Below are positions 45,634 to 54,613 of a DNA stretch of 64,000 bases, piece by piece. The notes under the pieces are model-generated. The model was not told the DNA's origin. It ran no database searches and saw nothing but the letters and a program-made list of their open reading frames with translations. The stretch lies in contig CAZRIV010000001.1 of NCBI GenBank assembly GCA_964600235.1, positions 372,001 to 436,000 of the forward strand. The letters run 5' to 3'. This DNA is from MWEI01 sp964600235 (lineage in GTDB: Bacteria > Desulfobacterota > Desulfomonilia > UBA1062). The first letter of the stretch is position 1. The number at the start of each line of letters is the position of its first letter. The position numbers and the translations under genes were made by a program.

Positions 45634-46839
45634 ATGGTTAGTTCCGGCGATACAGCGTGGATGCTCATTGCAACAGCCCTTGTCATGCTCATGACCCCCG
45701 GGCTCGGTCTCTTTTACGGCGGCATGGTGCGCTCCAAAAACGTGCTTGGCACCATGATGCACAGCTTCATGTGCCTGGGCATTGTTTCCGTGCTCTGGGT
45801 GCTCTTCGGGTACAGCCTGTCCTTCGGGCCGGACCTGTTGGGTTTTATCGGCTCACTTGATTGGGCCGGGCTCAAAGGGGTGGGGATGGAGACCGGACCG
45901 TACTCGGACAAGATCCCCCATCTCCTGTTCTGCGCCTTCCAGCTCATGTTCGCCATCATCACGCCGGCGCTCATCACCGGCGCCTTTGCGGAGCGCATGA
46001 AATTCTCTGCGTTCGTCCTCTTCACCGTCTTCTGGACAACGCTGGTGTACTTCCCCATGTGCCACTGGGTATGGGGCGGGGGCTGGCTGGGAAGGATGGG
46101 CGCGCTGGATTTCGCCGGGGGAACGGTCATACACCTCAACTCGGGAGTGGCGGCCCTGGCGGCGGCACTCATCATCGGCAGGCGCAGGGGATATCACCAG
46201 GGGCCCATTTATCCCCACAACCTCACGCTGACCATCCTGGGCGCCGGCCTGCTCTGGTTCGGATGGTTCGGGTTCAATGCCGGGAGCGCCGTGGCCGCCA
46301 ACGGCGTAGCGGCACTTGCCTTCTTTACCACCCACATCGCAACGGCAACGGCTGCGCTTTCATGGATCATCCTGGAAAAGATCATACGGAAAAAACCCAC
46401 CACACTGGGTTTTGCATCCGGGGCCGTGGCCGGGCTCGTGGCCATAACGCCTGCGGCAGGCTTCGTCACACCAGTCCCGGCCATGATCATCGGCTTTGTG
46501 GCCGGCATGCTGTGCTACCTGGCGGTTCTGGGCAAGGAGAGGCTGGGGTATGACGACTCCCTCGACGTGGTGGGAGTCCACGGGGTCGGCGGTCTGTGGG
46601 GGGCATTGGCCACCGGCCTTTTCGCCTCAATAGGTGGCACGGGTCTCTTCTACGGCAACCCCCATCAGCTTATGGTACAGTTCACGGGAGCGCTGAGTGC
46701 CATTGCCTTTTCCTTCATCATGACCTCCATCATCCTTTTTGCCCTGAAAAGGACGATCGGGCTCAGGGTGGACGAGGATGAAGAGATCCAGGGCCTCGAC
46801 CAGAGCATGCACGGCGAGACCGGGTATTCTCTGAGATAG
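45634..46839 (+). CDS. amtB: Ammonium transporter
   Basis: 401-residue Amt/MEP channel with about 11 membrane helices. Motifs: LMTPGLGLFYGGMVRSKNVL, CHWVWGGGWLGRMGALDFAGGT and the twin pore histidines in GGTVIHLNSG and DVVGVHGVGGLWGAL. The ATG at 45634 has AAGGAGG (45619-45625) at an 8-base spacing; an in-frame ATG at 45616 overlaps that site. No signal peptide is obvious. It is followed after 61 bases by the PII gene that gates it, and it has the best sigma-54 promoter in the window. Confidence 0.97.
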   Translation: MVSSGDTAWMLIATALVMLMTPGLGLFYGGMVRSKNVLGTMMHSFMCLGIVSVLWVLFGYSLSFGPDLLGFIGSLDWAGLKGVGMETGPYSDKIPHLLFCAFQLMFAIITPALITGAFAERMKFSAFVLFTVFWTTLVYFPMCHWVWGGGWLGRMGALDFAGGTVIHLNSGVAALAAALIIGRRRGYHQGPIYPHNLTLTILGAGLLWFGWFGFNAGSAVAANGVAALAFFTTHIATATAALSWIILEKIIRKKPTTLGFASGAVAGLVAITPAAGFVTPVPAMIIGFVAGMLCYLAVLGKERLGYDDSLDVVGVHGVGGLWGALATGLFASIGGTGLFYGNPHQLMVQFTGALSAIAFSFIMTSIILFALKRTIGLRVDEDEEIQGLDQSMHGETGYSLR

Positions 46840-46900
46840 CTTCGGCCCACGGCAGGACATATCCGTCTCCTGAATAAAAATACAAGAAAAAGGAATCCAT

Positions 46901-47239
46901 ATGAAAAAGATAGAAGCGATCATCAAGCCCTTCAAACTCGATGAGGTGAAAAACGACCTGCAGTCCATAGGCATCAGCGGCATGACCATTACGGAGGTCA
47001 AGGGTCATGGCCGCCAGAAAGGTCACAAGGAGATCTATCGAGGGGCCGAATACGACGTGGACCTGATCCCGAAGATCAAGATCGAGGTCGTGGTGGCTGA
47101 CGAGATGTCCGACAGGGTTGTGGATGCCCTGATGAGATCCGCAAGGACCGGCAAGATCGGGGACGGGAAGATCTTCATACAGGGCGTGGACGACGTGATC
47201 CGCATACGCACCGGCGAGTCGGGCGAAGGTGCGGTCTGA
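46901..47239 (+). CDS. glnK: Nitrogen regulatory protein P-II
   Basis: 112-residue trimeric signal protein. It begins MKKIEAIIKPFKLDEVKNDL, has the T-loop with uridylylation Tyr51 (YRGAEYDVDLIPK) and the C-terminal signature TGKIGDGKIFI. AAGGAA precedes the ATG. Linkage to amtB argues for the GlnK role, that is, blocking AmtB when nitrogen is plentiful, but glnB and glnK cannot be separated by sequence alone. Confidence 0.96.
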   Translation: MKKIEAIIKPFKLDEVKNDLQSIGISGMTITEVKGHGRQKGHKEIYRGAEYDVDLIPKIKIEVVVADEMSDRVVDALMRSARTGKIGDGKIFIQGVDDVIRIRTGESGEGAV

Positions 47240-47277
47240 TAACATCCGGCAGGGACCCGGCCGAAGGTAGGGGCGGC

Positions 47278-49734
47278 TTGAACGGCAAGAAACTCTGCAG
47301 GGAGCTTACCAGGCGCACGGACCGGCTCATTACGGACCTCACCAATGGACTGGGTGCCAACAGGCGTTTCACCTGGTGCATCGTCGCGGTGGGGGGGTAT
47401 GGCAGGAGTGAGCTCTGTCCCTTTTCCGACATCGACCTCCTTCTCCTTGCAGACTCCAGGACGCACCAGGACGTGATGGCCGGGACCCTGCAGAAGATGC
47501 TGTATCCGCTCTGGGACAAGGGATACACGGTCGGGTACAGCGTACGCACCATCGCTCAGGCCCTGCATGACACGAGGGATGACTTTTTCTTCAGGACATC
47601 GCTCCTCGATGCGAGGTACCTGTGCGGCAGGCCCGACCTCTTCGATGAACTTCTTCGCTCCTGTTCCAGGGACCGCCATCTCAGGGACTCGGGCAAATTC
47701 ATTCAATGTCTGGACGAACACATCCTCAAGCGGCACGGGCGGTACGGCGATGCGTCGTATAACCTCGAGCCCGACATCAAGGAGGGCATGGGGAGCCTGA
47801 GGGACTATCACTGCCTCATGTGGATCAACAAGGTTCTCGGGAATAATCCGGCTTTGGCCTCATCTTCCCTGTGCCTGAACCCCATGGACTCCCGGGAGAT
47901 CGAAGAGGCTTCCGACAGTCTCCTGAACATCCGCTATCACCTCCACACGCTTGCAGGCAGAAAGGCCGACCGGCTCTCCTTCGAATACCAGGCGCCCCTG
48001 GCAGAGCTGCTGGGATATAAGGACGACGGCACCGAGAAGGCAGAGGAACTCCTCATGAGAAGTTTCCACTGCTCGGCCCTTTCCATCAAATCCATAACCG
48101 GTTCCGTCCGGGCACAACTGAAGGCGGACCTGTTCTCACGCTTTCGCGCAAAGCCTCGCATGCTGGACCGGGATTTCCTGCAGGAAGGCGGGCTCATCTC
48201 TTTTGTCAGGCCCGGGGATGTACCCGCAAAACCCCTGCTCCTCATGAACGTGTTCGAACACATGGCCCGGCACGGCTTACTGCTGTCTCTCACGGCCAGG
48301 GACACGGTGCGCGGATCCCTGGCGTCTCTCGAGGCGGCGCGCCAAGACGACCAGTGCAAGAGAAGCTTCATGAGGACACTCATGTCCCCGGGAAGCCTTG
48401 AGGCCCTCACCTCCATGCTGGAGACCGGCGTGCTCGAACGCTTCATACCGGAATTTGCCGCCATCAAGGGCAGGACCCAGGCCGATATCTACCACACCTA
48501 CACCACCGACCTCCACAGCATCCGCACGGTCAGGGAGCTCCATGGACTCAGGGACACTGAGCATGATGCGTTCAGCCGGGTACGGGATGTCGAGGCGCTT
48601 TATCTCGCGGCATTCCTCCATGACATCGGCAAGGGCCGCGGCAGGCCCCATGCAGCCGTGGGGGCATCCATCGCCCGGGGGTCAGCCCTACGGCTCGGCC
48701 TGTCGGAGGAACAGGCGGACCTGGTACAAACCCTGGTCCGCCACCACCTCCTCCTGCCGGATACCGCGTACCGCAGCGACCTGTCCGAGGAGAAGGTCGC
48801 CGTCGAATGCGCCCGCAGGGCACGTGACGAGCAGACCCTGGCCATGCTCTACCTGCTGAGCATTGCAGACTCACGCGCTACCGGTCCCAGGGCCTGGAAC
48901 GACTGGAAGGCCAGGCTCCTGAACGAGCTTTTCTCCAAGGCCCTTCACAGCCTTCAAAGGGGGATCCTCCGGGACCCGCATACCATGATCGTGCTGGAGG
49001 AAAGGTGGAAACAGCTCATACGCGAAATCCCGGAAAACCTCGGGGGCCGCAGGGGTGCCAGCCTCTGGGTGCTTCCCCAGGCCTACGTCATCCACACGCC
49101 TGCAGACCTCATCAAGCGCCATATCCTTTTCAGCTCCGAGCTTTCCGGCCCGGAGGATATCCGCCTGGACATCTCGGACAAAGGCGACCATGCGCGCCTC
49201 ACCATGATCGCCCGGGACCGGCGGGGACTGTTTGCACTCCTGGCCGGCATACTCACCATGAACCACCTGGACGTCCTGGCGGCCCAGGTTTTCACCTGGC
49301 TCAACGGCACGGCCGTGGACACCTTCCACGTGGTGACGCCCTGGCCTGAGTATTCCCGGTGGGAGAAGATCAGGAAAAACTTCTCGGAGGCTTGCACGGG
49401 GAAGCTGGATATGGACGCGGGCGTGGCCGGTACCAGGCCGCTCAGGACCGAGCCCGCCATCAGGTCCTCATCTCCGTCCGTCATCACCCTGGACAACTCC
49501 TCTTCCGATTTCTTCACCCTCATAGACGTCCACGCCCCCAGGAAATTCGGGCTGCTCTACCGCGTTACCCGGGCCATGACCTCCCTGAATCTGAATATAC
49601 ACCGGGCCTTTCTCTCGCATACGGGCGATCCCTGCACGGACGTGTTCTACGTGGTGGACGAGCTGGGGGAAAAGGTCATGGATCAGGACATGATCAGGCA
49701 GGTCGAACAGGTCATCGCTGATGCGGCTCAATGA
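47278..49734 (+). CDS. glnD: [Protein-PII] uridylyltransferase/uridylyl-removing enzyme
   Basis: 818 residues. Nucleotidyltransferase domain: GGYGRSELCPFSDIDLLLL with Asp51 and Asp53. GlnD-specific helical domain: EPDIKEGMGSLRDYHCLMW. HD domain for deuridylylation: FLHDIGKGRGRPHAAVG. Two C-terminal ACT domains (about 640-710 and 745-815) sense glutamine. The start is a TTG at 47278 after GGGGCGG. It is 38 bases after glnK, so amtB, glnK and glnD form one unit that couples glutamine level to PII modification. Confidence 0.95.
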   Translation: MNGKKLCRELTRRTDRLITDLTNGLGANRRFTWCIVAVGGYGRSELCPFSDIDLLLLADSRTHQDVMAGTLQKMLYPLWDKGYTVGYSVRTIAQALHDTRDDFFFRTSLLDARYLCGRPDLFDELLRSCSRDRHLRDSGKFIQCLDEHILKRHGRYGDASYNLEPDIKEGMGSLRDYHCLMWINKVLGNNPALASSSLCLNPMDSREIEEASDSLLNIRYHLHTLAGRKADRLSFEYQAPLAELLGYKDDGTEKAEELLMRSFHCSALSIKSITGSVRAQLKADLFSRFRAKPRMLDRDFLQEGGLISFVRPGDVPAKPLLLMNVFEHMARHGLLLSLTARDTVRGSLASLEAARQDDQCKRSFMRTLMSPGSLEALTSMLETGVLERFIPEFAAIKGRTQADIYHTYTTDLHSIRTVRELHGLRDTEHDAFSRVRDVEALYLAAFLHDIGKGRGRPHAAVGASIARGSALRLGLSEEQADLVQTLVRHHLLLPDTAYRSDLSEEKVAVECARRARDEQTLAMLYLLSIADSRATGPRAWNDWKARLLNELFSKALHSLQRGILRDPHTMIVLEERWKQLIREIPENLGGRRGASLWVLPQAYVIHTPADLIKRHILFSSELSGPEDIRLDISDKGDHARLTMIARDRRGLFALLAGILTMNHLDVLAAQVFTWLNGTAVDTFHVVTPWPEYSRWEKIRKNFSEACTGKLDMDAGVAGTRPLRTEPAIRSSSPSVITLDNSSSDFFTLIDVHAPRKFGLLYRVTRAMTSLNLNIHRAFLSHTGDPCTDVFYVVDELGEKVMDQDMIRQVEQVIADAAQ

Positions 49735-49872
49735 CCTCGGCAGGGATCCATATCCACCTTGACAGGAATGTTGCCGCTTCTATAATGATGAAGGCCTCAT
49801 GTTTCATGCGGACCCGGGTGTTTGACCACGTCCACGAAGAAGCCCTAAACCGATTTATTGCAGGAGAATACC

Positions 49873-50688
49873 GTGAACCCTGAACACATACTGCTGGAAC
49901 ACAAAGGGCATGTCGCCATCGTCACCATCAACCGGCCCGAAAGAAAGAACGCCTTCAATGAAGCCCTTTTCAACCGGCTGGGCTCCATTGCCGGCGAGCT
50001 CAAGGCCAGGCCCCCGCGCGCCGTGGTCATTACCGGATCCGGCGATTCCTCCTTTTGCGCCGGGTTCGACGTGAACCCCGACAACCCCATGCTGGACATG
50101 GTGATCAAGGCCATGTCCTCGGGTGACCGCGGGCCTGCAATCAGGCTGATTCAGGACATCCGCGAAAAGGTGGATGCCTTCCTGGCGGTCCGGGCCCCCA
50201 TCATTGCCGCCCTGGGCGGCAGCGCCTATGGCGGGGGAGCGGAACTCGCGGTCAGGTGCGACCTGAGGGTCATGGACCCTCTTGCCGCCATCTGTTTTTC
50301 CGAGGTGCGCCTGGGCCTCATGCCCGACTGGGGGGGAGGCGCCTCGCTGGCGCGCCTGGTCGGCCCATCCAGGGCGGCAGACCTGATCCTTACGGCACGC
50401 AGGGTCGGTGCGGATGAGGCATTTGCCATGGGCCTTGTGAACAGGATCAGCGGTCAAGGCCGCGCCCTCGAGGAGGCTGTTGCGCTTGCGGAGACGATCG
50501 CAGAGAACGGTCCCAGGGCCGTGAGGACCTCTCTGGGCCTTCTCAGGGAAAACCAGAACATCAGCTACGCCGCCTCGCTCCAGATGGAGTCCGAACTCGC
50601 CGCCGCACTCATCTCTTCGGGTGAATGCGTTCACGGGGTCGGTGCTTTCCTTGAAAGGAAAAAGCCGGACTTCCCTGATATTGAATAG
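49873..50688 (+). CDS. Enoyl-CoA hydratase/isomerase family protein
   Basis: 271 residues from the GTG at 49873, which has CAGGAG at a 7-base spacing; a TTG at 49858 overlaps that site. Crotonase motifs: VTINRPERKNAFN, the oxyanion-hole stretch SFCAGFD, GSAYGGGAELAVRCDLRV and FSEVRLGLMPDWGG. Both catalytic glutamates of classic hydratases have counterparts (GGAE and SEV). The acyl-CoA substrate is unknown. It is a single gene downstream of glnD with no obvious pathway partners here. Confidence 0.88.
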   Translation: MNPEHILLEHKGHVAIVTINRPERKNAFNEALFNRLGSIAGELKARPPRAVVITGSGDSSFCAGFDVNPDNPMLDMVIKAMSSGDRGPAIRLIQDIREKVDAFLAVRAPIIAALGGSAYGGGAELAVRCDLRVMDPLAAICFSEVRLGLMPDWGGGASLARLVGPSRAADLILTARRVGADEAFAMGLVNRISGQGRALEEAVALAETIAENGPRAVRTSLGLLRENQNISYAASLQMESELAAALISSGECVHGVGAFLERKKPDFPDIE

Positions 50689-50695
50689 AAGGGAA

Positions 50696-50757
50696 AGTGA
50701 TCTCGCAGCCTTTGAATGATGCCCAATTTACCGGCCATTCCATACTGCGAGATCACT
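50696..50757. repeat. 13-bp perfect inverted repeat with 36-base loop
   Basis: AGTGATCTCGCAG (50696-50708) pairs exactly with CTGCGAGATCACT (50745-50757), starting 8 bases after the enoyl-CoA hydratase stop. No T-run follows, so it may be a 3'-end structure or a relic of a short mobile repeat. Confidence 0.6.
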
Positions 50758-50829
50758 GGCGCCAACGGACCAAGTCTTACACCCCTGAACGCAAAATCCG
50801 CGCTTGAATAGTCCGGGCCTCGTCCTCTC

Positions 50830-51084
50830 TCATTTCTTATAGAATCTCAGGAACAGGTGAAAAGCCCCCATCAGGGCCACAACAGTCCCTATCTGCGCTG
50901 CGAGCAGGTTCACGTTCACGGTGCTCTCCACCTTGCCCCAGAACAGGGGCGGGTTGAGGACAAAGGCATACCCCTTGTCTATCACGATCCCGGGCGCGTA
51001 GAGCACATGAAAGGGGGGGAACAGGAGCATGATGATAATGACCAGGGTACCAGCGATGAGGATACTGTAAAGGCGCATATTCAT
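50830..51084 (-). CDS. Small membrane protein of unknown function
   Basis: 84 residues from the ATG at 51084 (AGGGAG 10 bases upstream). Two hydrophobic helices are visible: YSILIAGTLVIIIMLLFPPF near the N-terminus and NLLAAQIGTVVALMGAFHLFL near the C-terminus, with a hydrophilic loop containing a VIDKGYAFVLNPP stretch between them. I do not recognise the family. Confidence 0.6.
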   Translation of the reverse strand: MNMRLYSILIAGTLVIIIMLLFPPFHVLYAPGIVIDKGYAFVLNPPLFWGKVESTVNVNLLAAQIGTVVALMGAFHLFLRFYKK

Positions 51085-51233
51085 GACGAGTGTACTCCCT
51101 GCAGCTATTATCGATACTGCCTTCAAGAGGATGCCTCCCGGCATCCGGCAAATGGCAGCCGGGACTGGAAGAAGGTCCCGGCTGCCGGCACCGTGATGAC
51201 AGGTGCCTGATGAAAATTAGAGGAGCTACGAAA

Positions 51234-51422
51234 TTATTTACTTTTTTTATCGAGGCAGTCGGCCTTCCACATGCAGTCGTTATCGCACGATTCCCTGGTG
51301 CCGAAGCAGGGGGAATATCCCTCTCTGATCTGGATATCCCGGATGACATCCCGTTTGGAACGGCCTATCCTCGCGTCTACGCCCCAGCTCACCGCAATAC
51401 TGCGTACTTCCTGCATCTTCAT
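51234..51422 (-). CDS. SAP-like small protein with C-terminal cysteines
   Basis: 62 residues. The first 35 (MKMQEVRSIAVSWGVDARIG and following KRDVIRDIQIREG) look like a SAP or Rho-N type helix-turn-helix that may bind nucleic acid. The tail has Cys39, Cys46, Cys50 and Cys56 (PCFGT, SCDNDCMWKADC). Similar small proteins are, as I recall, common in Desulfobacterota and have no assigned role. It lies just upstream of the small membrane protein gene and downstream of the RND pump gene. Confidence 0.75.
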   Translation of the reverse strand: MKMQEVRSIAVSWGVDARIGRSKRDVIRDIQIREGYSPCFGTRESCDNDCMWKADCLDKKSK

Positions 51423-51449
51423 GACTACCTCTCCTCCCTTTTTACTCTC

Positions 51450-54400
51450 TCACCCGTCGGTCCCGGCCGCTTCATGCCTTGCCTTCCTGCCGAAGATCTT
51501 TTCGATGATCACGTAGAACAGCGGCGAGAAGATGACCACCAGGACCGTGGCCGTCACCATGCCGCCCAGCACGCCGGTGCCGATGGCATTCTGTGCGCCG
51601 GCGCCCGCTCCGGTGGTTATGACCAGGGGAAGTACCCCGAAGCCGAAGGCGAGCGAGGTCATGACAATGGGCCGGAACCTCAGCTTCGCCCCCTGGATGG
51701 TCGCCTCCATGAGCCCCATGCCCTTTTCCAGGCCGCCCTTGGCGAACTGGACGATGAGGATGGCGTTCTTGGTGGCCAGTCCCAGTGTCGTCAGGAGTCC
51801 TATCTGGAAGTACACGTCATTGGCCAGCCCGCGCATGCTCGTGGCCATGATGCCGCCGATGACGCCGAGCGGCAGCACCAACAGGACGGAGATGGGGATG
51901 GTCCAGCTCTCGTAGAGGGCTGCCAGACACAGGAATATGACGAAGACGGAAAAGGCGTACAGCAACGGCGCCTGTGAGCTCGACATGCGCTCCTGGTAGG
52001 AAAGCCCGGTCCAGTCGAAGCCCACACCCCTGGGCAGCTTTTCCACCGCCTCTTCCATGGCCTGCATGGCCTCGCCCGAGCTCCTTCCGGCAGCAGGCTC
52101 ACCCCAGAGGTTCATGGAGGGGAACCCGTTGAAGCGTTCGAGCCGGGGGGACCCGTAGGTCCAGCGGCCCGAGGCAAAGGAGTTGAAGGGCACCATGGCC
52201 CCCGATACATTGCGTACATAGAGCTTCTCGAGGTCACTCGGCTGCATGCGGTATGGCGCTTCCGCCTGTATGTACACCCGTTTGACGTCTCCTCCCTTGA
52301 CGAAGTCGTTGACATAGGAGCTTCCGAAGGAGGCCGCGATGGTCCTGTGGATGGAGCTGATGGGCAGGCCCAGGCCGCCTGCCTTGTCCCAGTCCACGTC
52401 CACCCGGTACTCGGGCACATCCTCCATGCCGTTGGGCCTTAAAGAGGTGACCCTGTTGTCCTTGGCCATCATGCCCAGGAGCTGGTTGCGGACATCCATG
52501 AGTGCTGTATGGCCGATGCCTCCCCGGTCAAGCAGCTGGAACTCGAATCCCTTGGCAGTGCCGAGCTCCACGACCGCAGGGGGCGGAAACACGAACACCC
52601 TGGCGCTTCTGATTTTCGAAAGGTTCTTCGTGGCCCGCTCGGCAATGGCCTTGGCCTTGAGCTCCGGACGGTCTCTAAGCTCCCAGTCCTTGAGCTTGCA
52701 GAAGACCATGCCGTTGTTCTGCGCCCTCCCGGAAAAGCTCATGCCGGAGACGACCAGGATGGATTCGACGGCATCCTTTTCCTTGTCCTTGAAGTAGCGC
52801 TCGATCTGCCTGCCCACCTGCAGGGTCTGCTCCATGGTGGCACCCTTGGGCATGATGATCTGGGAGAGCAGTATGCCCTGGTCCTCATCCGGGAGATAGG
52901 CGGTGGGCATGCGCAGGTACAGGAACCCCATCATCCCCACTATCAGTGCGAAAACGACAAGATAGCGCCCCTTGTGGGAAAGGGAGTGCCCCACCAGCTT
53001 CATGTACCGGTCTCTGAGGCCGAAGAACATCCGGTCGAACCACAGGAAGAAGGGCCGCAGGAAGAATACGGCGTTCTCCGCCGGTTCGTGGCCGGCCTTG
53101 ACCGGCTTCAACAGCCCGGCGCACAGCACCGGGGTCAGGATCAGGGCCACCACCACGGAGAGCAGCATGGAGGCGATGATTGTCACGGAGAACTGGCGGT
53201 AGATGACGCCCGTGGACCCGGGGAAGAACGCCATGGGCCCGAACACGGCCGAGAGGACGAGCCCGATGCCGATGAGCGCGCTGGTTATCTGCTCCATGGA
53301 CTTTGCCGTGGCCTCCTTGGGCGGCAGGCCCTCCTCGCTCATGATCCGCTCCACGTTCTCCACCACCACGATGGCGTCGTCCACCAACAGGCCGATGGCC
53401 AGCACCATGGCGAACATGGTGAGCATGTTGATGGAAAACCCGAAGAATCCCAGCATGGCAAAGGTCCCCAGGAGGACCACGGGCACTGCGATGGTGGGGA
53501 TCAGGGTGGCCCGAATGTTGCCCAGGAAGAGCCACATGACCAGGAAGACCAGCACGATGGCCTCGATGAGGGTCTTTATCACCTCATTGATGGCCACCTT
53601 GATGAAGGGGGTGGTGTCGTAGGGATAGACAACCTTGAGCCCTGCCGGAAAAAACTTGCTCAGCTCCTCCATTTTGGCCTTGACGGCATCGGCCGTGTCC
53701 AGGGCATTGGCGCCTGCGGCCTGGCGGATGGACAGGCCGCCCGCCGCCCTGCCGTTGTGGGACACCTCGATGTCGTAGGCCTCGGTCCCCAGCTCGGTCC
53801 TTCCGATGTCGCGCACGCGAACCACGGACCCGTCCGGATTGGTGCGAATGGGGACGGCCCCGAACTCGTCAGGGGTCTTGAGCATGTTCTGCACAACGAT
53901 GGATGCATTCAGGAGCTGTCCCGCCACGGCAGGCGCTCCGCCCAGCTGGCCGGCCGAGACCTCCACGTTGTAGGACTTGAGCGCCGTTATGACGTCATCC
54001 ATGGTCAGCTGGTAGTCGGTGAGCTTACTGGGATTCACCCAGACGCGCATGGCATAACCGCTGCCGAAGACCCCCACCTCGCCAACGCCCGGCACCCTTG
54101 CCAGGATCTTTTCTATGTTGGCCTTGGCGTAGTCCTGGAGGTCGTGCTTGTCCATGCTGCCGTCTTCTGAGACCAGCCCGATGATCATGAGGAAGTTGCG
54201 GGTGGACTTGCTCACTGTGACCCCGCGGGTCCTGACCACCTCGGGCAGGCTGGACATGGCGAGCTGCAGCTTGTTCTGCACCTGCGACCACGCAGTGTCG
54301 GGGTCGACGCCGGCATCGAAGGTGAGCTCGATGCGCGATCCGCCTGCCGAATCGCTGGTGGCGGACAGGTACAGCAGGTTGTCGAAGCCGGTCATCTTCG

Positions 54401-54602
54401 ACTCGATGATCTGTGTCACGCTGTTTTCAACCGTCTCCGCAGACGCGCCCGGGTAGAAGGCATCGATGGCGATGGACGGAGGGGCGATGGGCGGGTACTG
54501 TGAGACGGGCAGGTTGTAGATGGCCAGCAGGCCTGCAGCCATGATGATGATGGCGATGACCCATGCGAAGACCGGGCGCTCCAGGAAGAATTTCGATAGC
54601 AT
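51450..54602 (-). CDS. RND efflux pump inner-membrane transporter (AcrB/MexB, HAE1 family)
   Basis: 1050 residues with the full 12-helix RND layout. Motifs: FFLERPVFAWVIAIIIMAAG, GASAETVENSVTQIIE, proton-relay helix 4 GLLVDDAIVVVENVERIM with the paired Asp residues, and the second-half PTAYLPDEDQG. The ATG at 54602 follows GGAGGAG; a TTG at 54617 in the same frame is less likely. It is directly downstream of the adaptor gene. The partner outer-membrane channel (TolC/OprM) is not encoded here. Likely exports hydrophobic drugs or metabolites. Confidence 0.96.
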   Translation of the reverse strand: MLSKFFLERPVFAWVIAIIIMAAGLLAIYNLPVSQYPPIAPPSIAIDAFYPGASAETVENSVTQIIESKMTGFDNLLYLSATSDSAGGSRIELTFDAGVDPDTAWSQVQNKLQLAMSSLPEVVRTRGVTVSKSTRNFLMIIGLVSEDGSMDKHDLQDYAKANIEKILARVPGVGEVGVFGSGYAMRVWVNPSKLTDYQLTMDDVITALKSYNVEVSAGQLGGAPAVAGQLLNASIVVQNMLKTPDEFGAVPIRTNPDGSVVRVRDIGRTELGTEAYDIEVSHNGRAAGGLSIRQAAGANALDTADAVKAKMEELSKFFPAGLKVVYPYDTTPFIKVAINEVIKTLIEAIVLVFLVMWLFLGNIRATLIPTIAVPVVLLGTFAMLGFFGFSINMLTMFAMVLAIGLLVDDAIVVVENVERIMSEEGLPPKEATAKSMEQITSALIGIGLVLSAVFGPMAFFPGSTGVIYRQFSVTIIASMLLSVVVALILTPVLCAGLLKPVKAGHEPAENAVFFLRPFFLWFDRMFFGLRDRYMKLVGHSLSHKGRYLVVFALIVGMMGFLYLRMPTAYLPDEDQGILLSQIIMPKGATMEQTLQVGRQIERYFKDKEKDAVESILVVSGMSFSGRAQNNGMVFCKLKDWELRDRPELKAKAIAERATKNLSKIRSARVFVFPPPAVVELGTAKGFEFQLLDRGGIGHTALMDVRNQLLGMMAKDNRVTSLRPNGMEDVPEYRVDVDWDKAGGLGLPISSIHRTIAASFGSSYVNDFVKGGDVKRVYIQAEAPYRMQPSDLEKLYVRNVSGAMVPFNSFASGRWTYGSPRLERFNGFPSMNLWGEPAAGRSSGEAMQAMEEAVEKLPRGVGFDWTGLSYQERMSSSQAPLLYAFSVFVIFLCLAALYESWTIPISVLLVLPLGVIGGIMATSMRGLANDVYFQIGLLTTLGLATKNAILIVQFAKGGLEKGMGLMEATIQGAKLRFRPIVMTSLAFGFGVLPLVITTGAGAGAQNAIGTGVLGGMVTATVLVVIFSPLFYVIIEKIFGRKARHEAAGTDG

Positions 54603-54613
54603 GGGCTCCTCCG

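Noticed and set aside
52509..54170. 553-codon frame antisense to the RND pump gene
   Set aside because: Asp/His/Gly-rich mirror composition; acrB-type gene on the other strand is unambiguous.
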